DNA of 15,350 nucleotides from an uncultured beta proteobacterium (lineage in GTDB: Bacteria > Pseudomonadota > Gammaproteobacteria > Burkholderiales > Burkholderiaceae_B). Under the pieces are notes generated by a model. The model made no database searches. It worked only from the letters and a program-made list of their open reading frames with translations, and had not been told where the DNA came from. Positions within the stretch are counted from its first letter, which is position 1. Each line of letters starts with the position of its first letter. Positions 7,327 to 15,046 of the stretch are shown here, in pieces. The position numbers and the translations under genes were made by a program. The stretch lies in NCBI GenBank assembly GCA_903924715.1, contig CAIYCP010000251.1, positions 1-15,350 of the forward strand, given 5' to 3'.

Positions 7327-8322
7327 ATGTGGTTTAAGGATCAACGACGCGCAGTGCGTCGAATGGCGGCACTGGTCGGCCTGAGTAGCTTCGTTTTGTT
7401 TGGTGGCTTCGCGGCTCAAGCTCAAGGGAGCTATCCTGACAAGCCCGTCAAAATTATTGTTGCGAATCCTCCTGGCGGACCGATTGATGTGATCTTGCGC
7501 GTGTTAGCGACCCGACTCAGCGCAGTCTGGGGCCAGCCCGTGATTGTCGAGAATCGCCCGGGTGGTGCTGGTATTGTCAGTACGACGGCGGTGGTGAAGG
7601 CCGCGCCTGATGCGTATACGATTGGAATGGTGGCAGCCTCTTCAATCACGATTATGCCGTTTGCAGTCGATAGTCTGCCCTTTGACCCGATCAAAGATCT
7701 GCAACCTATCTCGCTTGTCGCGCGTACGCCTTTTATTTTTATTGTGCGTCAAGACAGTCCCTTTAAAACGTGGCAAGATTTTGTTGATCAAGCCAAGAGC
7801 CGTGACCTCACAATTGGTTCTTATGCGATCGGTTCTGCGTTTCATTTGGTGTGGGAGCAAACCGCACGTCGCGTGGGGATCAAGGCCGTGTACGCACCGG
7901 CTAACGCAGCCGGTAAGACGCAGGGTGATCTGATCGGTGGCCAACTTGATATTGTGCTTGAGGCGCCTTCGAGTGCGAAGGGCATGTTAGAGGGTGGTCG
8001 CGTGCGTGCGATTGCGATCACCAGCCCAGAGCGGTTTGCAGGTTTGCCCGATACGCCTACGTTGTCAGAGTCAGGGCTGACTGGTTATTCTTCACTGCCG
8101 TGGCTTGGCTTGATGGGGCCCGCCGGCATGCCAACTGAGCGCGTCGCGATTATTCAGGAAACAGTCGCGCGGGTATTAAAAGAACCAGCGATGCTTACGC
8201 AGTTGCAAACGCTAGGCATGATGCCGGTGGCGAGCACACCGCAAGAGATGGCGGACACGATTAAAAATGAACGACTTGTGATGCAGCCTCTGGTTAAAGA
8301 TCTGGGCATTCGTTTGCAATAG
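7327..8322 (+). CDS. Bug/TctC-family tripartite tricarboxylate transporter substrate-binding receptor (orphan)
   Basis: A periplasmic solute receptor of 331 residues. The N-terminus has a basic stretch (QRRAVRRM), a hydrophobic core (about 14-27) and an AQA site with cleavage expected after residue 32. The mature protein opens with YPDKPVKIIVANPPGG, then VIVENRPGGAG and later LPDTPTLSESG and GPAGMP, the characteristic Bug/TctC landmarks. Bug proteins bind carboxylates, amides or aromatic acids and deliver them to TctAB membrane subunits, or act as sensors. No TctA or TctB gene lies in the window, so it is an orphan receptor, a common situation in Bordetella and relatives. It probably shares a transcript with the upstream esterase, hinting that the two act on related compounds. 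It ends 6 bases from the convergent GntR-type gene. Confidence 0.93.
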   Translation: MWFKDQRRAVRRMAALVGLSSFVLFGGFAAQAQGSYPDKPVKIIVANPPGGPIDVILRVLATRLSAVWGQPVIVENRPGGAGIVSTTAVVKAAPDAYTIGMVAASSITIMPFAVDSLPFDPIKDLQPISLVARTPFIFIVRQDSPFKTWQDFVDQAKSRDLTIGSYAIGSAFHLVWEQTARRVGIKAVYAPANAAGKTQGDLIGGQLDIVLEAPSSAKGMLEGGRVRAIAITSPERFAGLPDTPTLSESGLTGYSSLPWLGLMGPAGMPTERVAIIQETVARVLKEPAMLTQLQTLGMMPVASTPQEMADTIKNERLVMQPLVKDLGIRLQ

Positions 8323-8328
8323 ACGCAG

Positions 8329-9192
8329 TCATGTCTGACGCTTTGATTTTTTTTCTGAGGCCCACTGATTTCCTTGCGCTGAAGTGGTGCGTCTGAGTTC
8401 AACGCCGTATTGATAAAGGTCAGGCCTGTACTGTACGCAGATCAGCTCAACCGGCCGCTCAAAGCGGTCGTAGACAATGCGCTCAGATAACAACAAGGCG
8501 GCTCCTGGCTCAACGTGTAGCGCACGCGCAACTTCAGGTGTGGCCTGTACGGCTGAAATGACTTGCTCAGCGCGAGCGATCATGATGCCAGCGCTTTCGA
8601 GTAGATCAATCAGCGGACGCGTCGACATCTGTTCGGTTTTGACTTGTCGACTGACAAAGGCCGGTAGATGTGTGACCGCGTAAGAAAACGGAACATCGTT
8701 TAGGCGACGCACGCGCACAGACCAGAGTACGGCCGCCTTGTGTTTGACTTTAAGTTTGGTGGCGACCTCTGCGCTGGCGGGTACTTGCTCATGAGCAAGT
8801 AGTTCAACCGTGGTCGAATCACCCATGCGTCGATTGTTCTCAATCATGCCTTCGACGCCTGCGACTAACTGTGTGCTAGGGCGATACAGTGCGACGATCG
8901 ATTGCTTGCCCTGCGTTCTGACGATCAACCCACGCGCTGCCAGCTCTTCTAAAGCGCGTCGTGCCGTGATGCGCGACACCTTTAGCGCGGCTTCCAGCTG
9001 ACTCTCACTTGGAAACACTGCGCCAGAATCAAATGCCCCCGCTAAGATCCGATCACGTAAAAAAGAAAAAATTTGATGGTAAAGCGGACTGGGCAAATTT
9101 TTGTTTGTACGAAAACTTGTCCAGTCTGTCTTTTTGACGCGAGCCGAGGCTGGCTTTTTCGCTACAGTGTCTTTAGGTAGCGCTTTACTCAT
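8329..9192 (-). CDS. GntR-family transcriptional regulator, HutC subfamily (wHTH + UTRA domain)
   Basis: A 287-residue regulator. A basic N-terminal tail of ~30 residues precedes a GntR winged helix (about 36-102) with PSESQLEAALKVSRITARRALEELAARGLI as the recognition region, followed by a UTRA ligand-binding domain (about 125-265, ending PVELICVQYRPDLYQY). HutC-type proteins are usually repressors released by a pathway metabolite. It is the last gene of the minus-strand cluster, 18 bases after the TRAP large permease, so it most likely controls that operon and is co-transcribed with it. ATG at 9192 is preceded by a weak TAAAG. A 14-base inverted repeat overlaps the start. The effector and target are inferred from position only. 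Confidence 0.92.
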   Translation of the reverse strand: MSKALPKDTVAKKPASARVKKTDWTSFRTNKNLPSPLYHQIFSFLRDRILAGAFDSGAVFPSESQLEAALKVSRITARRALEELAARGLIVRTQGKQSIVALYRPSTQLVAGVEGMIENNRRMGDSTTVELLAHEQVPASAEVATKLKVKHKAAVLWSVRVRRLNDVPFSYAVTHLPAFVSRQVKTEQMSTRPLIDLLESAGIMIARAEQVISAVQATPEVARALHVEPGAALLLSERIVYDRFERPVELICVQYRPDLYQYGVELRRTTSAQGNQWASEKKSKRQT

Positions 9193-9204
9193 ATCTTTAG
9201 ATAT
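9191..9204. repeat. Short A+T inverted repeat at the start of the GntR-type gene
   Basis: ATATCT and AGATAT are perfect 6-base arms around TT. Read on the minus strand the same segment also gives a direct repeat GATAT-5-GATAT. It overlaps the regulator's ATG and its ribosome binding region. It could be an autoregulatory operator or coincidence. Confidence 0.35.
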
Positions 9205-9210
9205 CGCCCA

Positions 9211-10512
9211 CTATCTCGCCATCGCGCGTGGCAGCCACAAGGCGATCTCTGGCCAAAGCACGAGCAACGCAACTACGAGAAACATGATGAGATGGAACGG
9301 AATGGTGCCATACACCACCTCAGAAAGTTTTCCTTTCCATATGCTTTGTATAACGAATAGATTGATGCCCACCGGTGGCGTGATCTGACCCATCTCTATG
9401 AACAAAACTAAGATGACACCAAACCATACTGGGTCAATGCCGTACTTAAGCAATACGGGATAGAGCAGCGGTACGGTAATCACAATCATGCCGATGCTTT
9501 CAATTAAGCACCCGAGAATTGTGTAAAGAATGAAGAGACAAGCCAAAAACTCAAGTCGGCTTAAATTGAGCCCACCCAAAAAGTTTGTGAGATCGCGGCC
9601 AACCCCTGCCATCGAAATCGCGTACGAAAACAAAAAGGCACTATAGACAATAAATAGGATATTGCCACTGACCAATACGGTTTCAAACATGGCGCCGCGA
9701 AAGGACTGCCAGTCGAGGTTGCCCCAGATGCGGGCGATGATGATGGCAAACAGGCAACCTACGCCCGCAGCTTCGGTCGGCGTGACGAGCCCCATATAAA
9801 TGCTGCCCATGGTGCCCCCAATCAGCAACACAAAAGGCATCAGATCAAACAGCGCACGGGTCCATTCTTGCCTGGTGATCACGGCAGTTTCGCGCGGCGC
9901 GATTTCTGGTTTGATCAGAGCATGAATCGCGACATACAACATGAACAGCCCAGTGAGTACAAGCCCAGGCACCACGCCCGCCATAAATAATTTGGCGATG
10001 GAGGTTTCTGTGAAGGTGCCATAGATGATGAAGGCCAGACTGGGAGGAATCATGATCCCCAGCGTGCCGCCTGCGGCTAGCGTGCCAGCAGACAGTTTGC
10101 GGTCATAGCCGCGCTGTAATAATTGAGGTAGGGCGACCGAGCCAATCGCAGCCGCGGTAGCAACGCTTGAGCCACTAATTGCAGCAAACAAGGCGCAGCC
10201 TGCAACGTTGGTTTGTAACAGACCACCGGGGATCCGTTTCACAAACAGCGACAACGCACGGTACACACTAAAACTTAAACCACTTTTCTCCATGATCAGC
10301 GCAAGCATGATGAAGAGCGGGATTGCGGTGAGCGTAAAGCTATCCATACTGCCCCAACTGACAAGACCCATCGCTTTCAGGCTACCAAAGCCGCCGTGTG
10401 TGGTGACATAGAGTAACGAGGCAACTGTGATGGCGAAGGGCACCCAAAGGCCTGAACACAGTAGTGCGACAAAAATACCAAAGATCAAAATAATTTCGGT
10501 GCTTGAGCTCAT
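9211..10512 (-). CDS. dctM: TRAP transporter large permease (DctM family)
   Basis: A 433-residue polytopic inner-membrane protein, the ion-coupled translocating subunit of a tripartite ATP-independent periplasmic transporter. About a dozen hydrophobic segments are visible. Family features include the N-terminal FGIFVALLCSGLWVPFAI, GSMDSFTLTAIPLFI, NVAGCALFAAISGSSVATAAAIG, GGTLGIMIPPSLAFIIYG, and near the C-terminus EMGQITPPVGINLFVIQ. The start at 10512 is chosen because MSSSTEIILIFG is the typical DctM beginning, AGGAG (10524-10520) lies 7 bases ahead, and it overlaps the small-permease stop by 4 bases (ATGA). A longer reading to 10584 would only add unconserved residues inside the preceding gene. 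Length is typical. The symbol denotes the family, not a proven C4-dicarboxylate specificity. Confidence 0.93.
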   Translation of the reverse strand: MSSSTEIILIFGIFVALLCSGLWVPFAITVASLLYVTTHGGFGSLKAMGLVSWGSMDSFTLTAIPLFIMLALIMEKSGLSFSVYRALSLFVKRIPGGLLQTNVAGCALFAAISGSSVATAAAIGSVALPQLLQRGYDRKLSAGTLAAGGTLGIMIPPSLAFIIYGTFTETSIAKLFMAGVVPGLVLTGLFMLYVAIHALIKPEIAPRETAVITRQEWTRALFDLMPFVLLIGGTMGSIYMGLVTPTEAAGVGCLFAIIIARIWGNLDWQSFRGAMFETVLVSGNILFIVYSAFLFSYAISMAGVGRDLTNFLGGLNLSRLEFLACLFILYTILGCLIESIGMIVITVPLLYPVLLKYGIDPVWFGVILVLFIEMGQITPPVGINLFVIQSIWKGKLSEVVYGTIPFHLIMFLVVALLVLWPEIALWLPRAMAR

Positions 10513-11033
10513 TGCTGTGCTCCTTTGGCGCCTTGGATCACCCGTTTGACATCGCGTAACAACATCACGACTAGCGCCATGCAAAGCAAAGTGATGCCCA
10601 AGGGCATGACCAGCCTAGGGATCCAAAGCGGAGTCTCTAACAACGTGGGCGCCAGATCGTTACGTACGTAGCTGGCAATGACAAAATTAATCAGGTGATA
10701 GTCCAAAATCAGCGAGGTTGCTAACGCGATCAAAACAAAAATCACCATCAGCGCGCGATTTTGCTGCGCTGATAAACGACTCGTAAATAATTCAACTTGA
10801 TGAAAACTGTTGTGCATCGCACAGCCCGCCAAGCTTAAAAAAGAGACGGTGACTAATAAATAGCCACCGAACTCTTCGGACAGCTCAAGATTAAATCCCA
10901 GCAGTCGAGCGGTCACTTCGGCCACGACCAACAGCATCATCGCCAGCATCGCGAGCTGACAAAACACCATGGTGCCATCGATAAAGCCTTTGCCCCAGTA
11001 ATGCTCTTCGGTACTGTTCGTCGTGGTGTTCAT
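10509..11033 (-). CDS. dctQ: TRAP transporter small permease (DctQ family)
   Basis: A 174-residue inner-membrane protein with four predicted hydrophobic segments, roughly 20-42, 55-72, 92-112 and 137-160, the usual DctQ topology. The segment EVTARLLGFNLELSEEFGGYLLV between the first and second helices is the most conserved part of this family. DctQ associates with the large permease DctM in the membrane. The ATG at 11033 follows AGAGG (11044-11040) by 6 bases, and that Shine-Dalgarno overlaps the TAG stop of the DctP gene, suggesting coupled translation. The 3' end overlaps the DctM gene by 4 bases. Confidence 0.9.
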   Translation of the reverse strand: MNTTTNSTEEHYWGKGFIDGTMVFCQLAMLAMMLLVVAEVTARLLGFNLELSEEFGGYLLVTVSFLSLAGCAMHNSFHQVELFTSRLSAQQNRALMVIFVLIALATSLILDYHLINFVIASYVRNDLAPTLLETPLWIPRLVMPLGITLLCMALVVMLLRDVKRVIQGAKGAQQ

Positions 11034-11042
11034 GGCTAACCT

Positions 11043-12035
11043 CTAGCGACCAATCGCTGCGCGGATTTTAGAGAGTGCTTCAACTGCATCGGGGCCTTGT
11101 TTTTCAGCCCAAGTTTTCCAGTAGGGTTCCATCAGCTTTGCACCCAAGGCCATGTCGGCGGCCGTGGCTTCGGTAATCTTCATGCCTTTGGCGCGCAGCG
11201 CAGCGGTGACTTGCTCTTCTTCTTCAAACAGCGTCTTGGTGTTCCAGGGCATCACATCAGCCACGATGCTTTTGAGTTTGACTTGTGTGTCGGGGGTCAG
11301 TTTGTCGTAGGCGCTTTTGTTGACGATGATGAAGGCATTGAAATAATTTGGCCCTAAGCGGTAGCTGTATTTCAACATGTCACCCCAGATTTTTCCACCA
11401 CCTGAACTTGCGGTGAAGACGCCACTAATAACGCCGGTATCCAAACCCGAGGGCACTTCTTCAGCACCCAGGGTTGCAGGTACGCCACCAAACTGGCGAA
11501 CAAAGGCAGACTGTTCGGGCGAGGTCACCCGCATTTTTTGGCCTTTTAAATCTGCCAACGATTCAAGCTTATTGCGTGACCACGAAACTTGTAGCGGGTA
11601 GTAATAGCCGCCGATCACTTGCACGCCTTTTGAGGCATAGGCTTTTTCAATGTAGGGCATCATGATCTTGAGTGCGATTTCAAGATGCTCGGTTGTGACC
11701 AACAGCATGGGCAACTGCAGTAAGCCACCTATTGGAATATTGCCTTGGTACAGCCCGTCGTCACCGAGTTGCATGGTGCCTTCTGCAACGGCTTGGGTAA
11801 TGGTGGTGGTTTTGATCGGAACGGCGCCCGCCAAATGGTAATTAATTTTCAATTCGCCGTTCGTTTCTTTGGCGACCCGTTCGGTAATGGTCTGCAAGCC
11901 GCGTGCGCCTGCCAGGGTTGCGGCGGGGGCGTAGGTGTAGGCGTTCCACTCCACGGCGTGTGCCGAGTGCGTCAAGCCAAATCCTGCTGAAACAATGCTG
12001 ATACTTGCTGCGAGTGCAAGGTGAAGGCGCTTCAT
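11043..12035 (-). CDS. dctP: TRAP transporter periplasmic substrate-binding protein (DctP family)
   Basis: A 330-residue periplasmic receptor. A signal peptide (KR at 2-3, hydrophobic 5-20, AHA site with cleavage expected after residue 27) precedes VEWNAYTYAPAATLAG. DLKGQKMRVTSPE (162-174) contains Arg169, the family arginine that normally salt-bridges the substrate carboxylate, so an organic acid ligand is likely. GLDTGVISGVFTAS (197-210) matches the usual GxxDG ligand-pocket segment, though with GLDTG. AGGAG (12048-12044) lies 8 bases before the ATG at 12035, which overlaps the stop of the upstream lyase gene by 4 bases. The ligand is unknown. The enzymes encoded upstream in the same operon should act on it. 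Confidence 0.93.
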   Translation of the reverse strand: MKRLHLALAASISIVSAGFGLTHSAHAVEWNAYTYAPAATLAGARGLQTITERVAKETNGELKINYHLAGAVPIKTTTITQAVAEGTMQLGDDGLYQGNIPIGGLLQLPMLLVTTEHLEIALKIMMPYIEKAYASKGVQVIGGYYYPLQVSWSRNKLESLADLKGQKMRVTSPEQSAFVRQFGGVPATLGAEEVPSGLDTGVISGVFTASSGGGKIWGDMLKYSYRLGPNYFNAFIIVNKSAYDKLTPDTQVKLKSIVADVMPWNTKTLFEEEEQVTAALRAKGMKITEATAADMALGAKLMEPYWKTWAEKQGPDAVEALSKIRAAIGR

Positions 12036-12958
12036 TTTGTTGACTCCTGAGAGGCGGTGGGTTGGACATAACGGCTCTCAAGTTCCATAAAAGCCGGGTA
12101 CTCAAAAAGATTCCAGAGGGTGCGATGGTCAACCATACGATCCGAGAACGCAGCGCTTGAACCATTGCGCGCTAACTCTTCATATAAGGCCTTGCCGACC
12201 GAAGCAATGACGCGGGTCATCGAATTAGGAAATATCGCGATGCTGTAGCCCAAGGCGGTGAGTTGATCGACGGGTAGCATTGGCGTGCGACCCCCCTCAA
12301 CGAGATTTGCAAGCGTTGGTATCTTGAGTTGTTGGTTGAGTAGACGCATTTCGTCAGCAGATTCGGGCGACTCAAGAAAGCACACGTCGGCGCCTGCCTC
12401 GGCGTAGCGCTGCGAGCGTTCGATGGCAGCGTTGAGGCCGAGATCACTGCGGGCATCGGTACGCGCGATGATGACGACATTCGGATCGTGCCGCGTATCA
12501 ACTGCGGCTTTAATTCGCCCGACCATTTCTTCGGTCGAGACGATTTTGCGGCCAGGTTCGTGTCCGCAGCGCTTGGGCCACTGCTGATCTTCGATTTGGA
12601 TGCCACTGATGCCAGCGCGCTCGAACTCACGAACAGTGCGGATTACGTTCAGTGGCCCGCCATACCCGGTGTCGGCATCGGCAATGATGGGGATGGTTGT
12701 GACGTCTGCCATGCGTTTAGCCTGGTCCACAATTTCGGCAAAAGATAGTAGGGCAACATCGGGTGCGCCCAGACGCGTAATGGATACCCCCGAGCCGGTC
12801 ATATAAGCCGCTTTGCATCCGGCCTGTTCGGCGAGTCGAATCGTCAGACAGTCAAAGGCGCCAGGCGCGACAAGCAGCGCAGGGTCAGCAATGAGTGCGC
12901 GCAGTTGTTGATTTTTGCCGGGATGAATACCCAGGGAGAGAGGCATTGAGATACTCAT
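12032..12958 (-). CDS. Isocitrate lyase/PEP mutase superfamily lyase (2-methylisocitrate- or dimethylmalate-lyase-like)
   Basis: A 308-residue TIM-barrel enzyme of the isocitrate lyase/PEP mutase superfamily. Landmarks: TGSGVS (54-59), ADADTGYGG (93-101) with metal and substrate residues Asp94/Asp96, IEDQ (122-125), KRCGH (129-133) and IARTDA (164-169). The KRCGH loop with Cys131 is the mark of C-C bond lyases such as PrpB and isocitrate lyase. PEP mutases and oxaloacetate decarboxylases lack that cysteine motif, so a retro-Claisen or aldol-type cleavage is expected, giving pyruvate, glyoxylate or a similar 2-oxoacid plus a carboxylate. ADADTGYGG differs from the DADIGFG of PrpB, and no prpC or prpD is nearby, so methylcitrate-cycle duty is doubtful. 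ATG at 12958 follows AAAGG by 7 bases and overlaps the hydrolase stop by 4 bases. It is coupled to dctP downstream. Confidence 0.9.
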   Translation of the reverse strand: MSISMPLSLGIHPGKNQQLRALIADPALLVAPGAFDCLTIRLAEQAGCKAAYMTGSGVSITRLGAPDVALLSFAEIVDQAKRMADVTTIPIIADADTGYGGPLNVIRTVREFERAGISGIQIEDQQWPKRCGHEPGRKIVSTEEMVGRIKAAVDTRHDPNVVIIARTDARSDLGLNAAIERSQRYAEAGADVCFLESPESADEMRLLNQQLKIPTLANLVEGGRTPMLPVDQLTALGYSIAIFPNSMTRVIASVGKALYEELARNGSSAAFSDRMVDHRTLWNLFEYPAFMELESRYVQPTASQESTK

Positions 12959-13623
12959 GCGAGGGCCTTTTGTTTTGCAGTTTGAATGGCGGTGAGAACG
13001 GTTTCGCAGTTAAAGATTGGATAGCGCGCCCGAAAGAAGTTTAAAGAGCCTTCATGCAGTAACGCATTGGGTGTTGCCACAGCATCTTCAAGCACGACAA
13101 CGTAATAGTCGTGATACGAGGCAGACCGTACGGTGGATTCGACACACCCTTCGGTGACCGTACCTAAAATAATCACACTCTGAATACCCTGTGTGCGTAA
13201 GATGTGATCCAGATTGGTGCCGACAAAGCCGTCGGGACGAAATTTTTCAACCACCCAGTCGGTTTTTTGTACGGTCAGGCCATCTACAAATTCGTAACCC
13301 CAGCTTCCGGGCTTGGTGTAATCGGGGGCTTTGCCGTCACGCGTTTTAAAGCGTAGCCAAGCAGGCGAGTCCATACGCGCATCGGGCAGTGAAGCCTGGC
13401 GTAAAAAAATCGTTCGCATCCCGAGTGCTTGTGCCTTGCCAACGAAATCAACCATTTTTTTGACGGCAGGCGCCATGCTCGCAACGTCTTTTCCGAACTT
13501 GGCAAAGTGTCCGTCCACATGACAAAAGTCATTTTGAACGTCGACCACGATGAGCGCAGTCCAGCGCGGATCAACAAGTTCGTCAAGGGTGTCTAAAACT
13601 TCGCGACCCATGATGGTTTTCAT
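12955..13623 (-). CDS. Isochorismatase-family cysteine hydrolase (amidohydrolase, RutB/biuret-hydrolase-like)
   Basis: A 222-residue alpha/beta cysteine hydrolase of the isochorismatase-like fold. The catalytic triad is visible: Asp28 in IVVDVQNDF, Lys127 in VVEKFRPDGFVGT, and Cys160 in GTVTEGCVESTVR, which also supplies the usual cis-peptide segment. The KPGSW...V layout and CVEST-R match ureidoacrylate/biuret-type amidohydrolases better than true isochorismatases, so hydrolysis of an amide, carbamoyl or ureido group is the best guess, releasing ammonia or carbamate. No signal peptide is seen, so it is cytoplasmic. ATG at 13623 follows AGGA by 8 bases. It lies 46 bases after the AtuA-type gene and overlaps the lyase gene by 4 bases. 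The substrate cannot be read from the sequence; nicotinamidase- or maleamate-type activity remains possible. Confidence 0.9.
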   Translation of the reverse strand: MKTIMGREVLDTLDELVDPRWTALIVVDVQNDFCHVDGHFAKFGKDVASMAPAVKKMVDFVGKAQALGMRTIFLRQASLPDARMDSPAWLRFKTRDGKAPDYTKPGSWGYEFVDGLTVQKTDWVVEKFRPDGFVGTNLDHILRTQGIQSVIILGTVTEGCVESTVRSASYHDYYVVVLEDAVATPNALLHEGSLNFFRARYPIFNCETVLTAIQTAKQKALA

Positions 13624-13669
13624 TTAAGGCATCCTGTATTGAGGTGTATTTAGTCGAGTGTCGTTACGA

Positions 13670-15046
13670 CTAGATTTGTTCGATTGAGACGGGAAATAAT
13701 TGCGCGTGATCATCAGCGGGCATCACGTGATAAGCCGCAAAGCGATAGGCTGGGCCGCCAACCAATTCGGGTGGCGTAAACGGAAACGCAATATTGCCGC
13801 CGGTGCACTGCCGACCTGAAAACCCCTGATGTAGTAAAAATTGTTTGAAGGTTTTTGCTGCAGCCATGGCAAGCTCGGGTGCGCGTGCAATGATTTCGAT
13901 CAAGATGAAGACTTCGCGCGCGGCTTGTATGCCTGGCGCTTGAGTCCAGAGCGCCACGCCGTCTAAGCCGTAAAGCCTAGGATAAATTTCGTAGTCGCCT
14001 GCGACGAGTCCGCGGGTGGTCTGCTCGACGGTGGCCAGAATCGGTCGCAGCTGCTCGATAAAACGTGGGTCTGCGGTTCCGGCCAGCAGCACGGCACGAT
14101 GGCCGACCAAGGCACTGCCTTCGACCTTGATCGTCGTACGTGTCGCGGGTTGCCAGGTTGCACCTGTGACGTGCGTGCGGCGTTCATCCAGTGCGGTGTA
14201 GCGCGCGGCGTCGACCTTCAGTGTGCCGTCAGGCTCGGTAAAACTAATTGGGTCGGCTTGTTCATACAGACTGTGAGCAGCCACGGACAGTGGGGTCGCG
14301 CGTCGTGCTGGGTTCATGCTCTCAAGCGCAAAGCCTTTTGCGTCAAGTGTGGCCAGCATCGCATCGCGCCCGCCGGGTTCGCAGCAAATGGAAGTGCACT
14401 CGATGATCTTGGCCATGTGCATGACATTGGCCATGTCAAAGCCCAGCATTTTTGGCAAACTCGCAAATACGGCGGTATCGCAGGCCCTGCCAGCAATGAT
14501 GACGTCTGGCTCAAGCGCGAGCGCACGCTCGAAGGGTGCGCACCCAATTTGGCCCACGAGGTGTGCGCAGGCCTCTAGATCGGCTTGCGTGACAGGCAGC
14601 GTGCCGCCGAGTGCTTTGAGTTCGCCCGCAGCAAGTGCAAGTCCGACGCGCGCTGCAGTGAGATCCGAGCGAATCGTCGCAAGGCGAAAATGTAGGCTGT
14701 GCTCGCGCGCAATCTCGCGAATCATATCCAGGGTTGCCTCTAGGTGAGGGGCTGCGCCCGCGGTGCCTGCCGTCCCGATGATGAGGGGTACGTTGAGCTT
14801 GCGGGCACCGAGGAGTACGGCGGCCAGATCGCGCTTGGTGATAGAAGGGCTGGTTGCCATTTCACCCGACCCTAAATATACCGGACCCGGGTCAACAGAG
14901 CCCATGTCACACCCGATGAAATCGGGCTCACGTGCTAAGCCGGCGGCGAGCGCTTGCTCGGGGATGCCATAGCCCAGTTGGCCCGAGGCCGACAGTACCT
15001 TCAAGGTTGTTGGTTTGCGTGCGAGCAACGCTTTGACGGCGCTCAT
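13670..15046 (-). CDS. AtuA-family (DUF1446) protein
   Basis: A 458-residue member of the AtuA/DUF1446 family, named after the acyclic terpene utilization gene atuA of Pseudomonas; I know of no established reaction for it. The N-terminus LKVLSASGQLGYG and the following DFIGCDMGSVDPGP, IIGTAGTAGAAPH and VIIAGRACDTAVF segments are typical. The C-terminal portion around LHQGFSGRQCTGGNIAFPFTP is also conserved-looking. No signal peptide or membrane segment is evident. The protein is shorter than the ~600-residue AtuA proteins that carry an extra C-terminal domain. Here a separate ~100-residue DUF4387 protein is encoded immediately upstream, and the start codon at 15046 overlaps its stop by 4 bases. 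The two products probably work as a complex. The operon context suggests a hydratase, lyase or isomerase-like step on an organic acid, but that is inference. Confidence 0.88.
   Translation of the reverse strand: MSAVKALLARKPTTLKVLSASGQLGYGIPEQALAAGLAREPDFIGCDMGSVDPGPVYLGSGEMATSPSITKRDLAAVLLGARKLNVPLIIGTAGTAGAAPHLEATLDMIREIAREHSLHFRLATIRSDLTAARVGLALAAGELKALGGTLPVTQADLEACAHLVGQIGCAPFERALALEPDVIIAGRACDTAVFASLPKMLGFDMANVMHMAKIIECTSICCEPGGRDAMLATLDAKGFALESMNPARRATPLSVAAHSLYEQADPISFTEPDGTLKVDAARYTALDERRTHVTGATWQPATRTTIKVEGSALVGHRAVLLAGTADPRFIEQLRPILATVEQTTRGLVAGDYEIYPRLYGLDGVALWTQAPGIQAAREVFILIEIIARAPELAMAAAKTFKQFLLHQGFSGRQCTGGNIAFPFTPPELVGGPAYRFAAYHVMPADDHAQLFPVSIEQI

Noticed and set aside
736..8331. 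The 11-mer AGACGCAGTCA occurs at 736-746 and again at 8321-8331, both times just after a stop codon at a convergent junction.
   Set aside because: Several identical 11-mers are expected by chance in 15 kb. There is no flanking similarity, hairpin or T-tract, so I do not treat it as a terminator or repeat family.
10513..10584. A longer N-terminus for the TRAP large permease reaching 10584.
   Set aside because: The extra residues are polar and unlike DctM. The start at 10512 has AGGAG at the right distance and a 4-base overlap with dctQ.
11745..11990. Glycine- and cysteine-rich open frame opposite dctP.
   Set aside because: The composition is explained by the reverse complement of the DctP codons, and no ribosome binding site or family resemblance was seen.
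14099..14578. A 159-codon open frame on the plus strand, opposite the AtuA-type gene.
   Set aside because: It is fully antisense to a well-supported conserved gene, has no recognisable domain, and looks like a shadow of codon bias.
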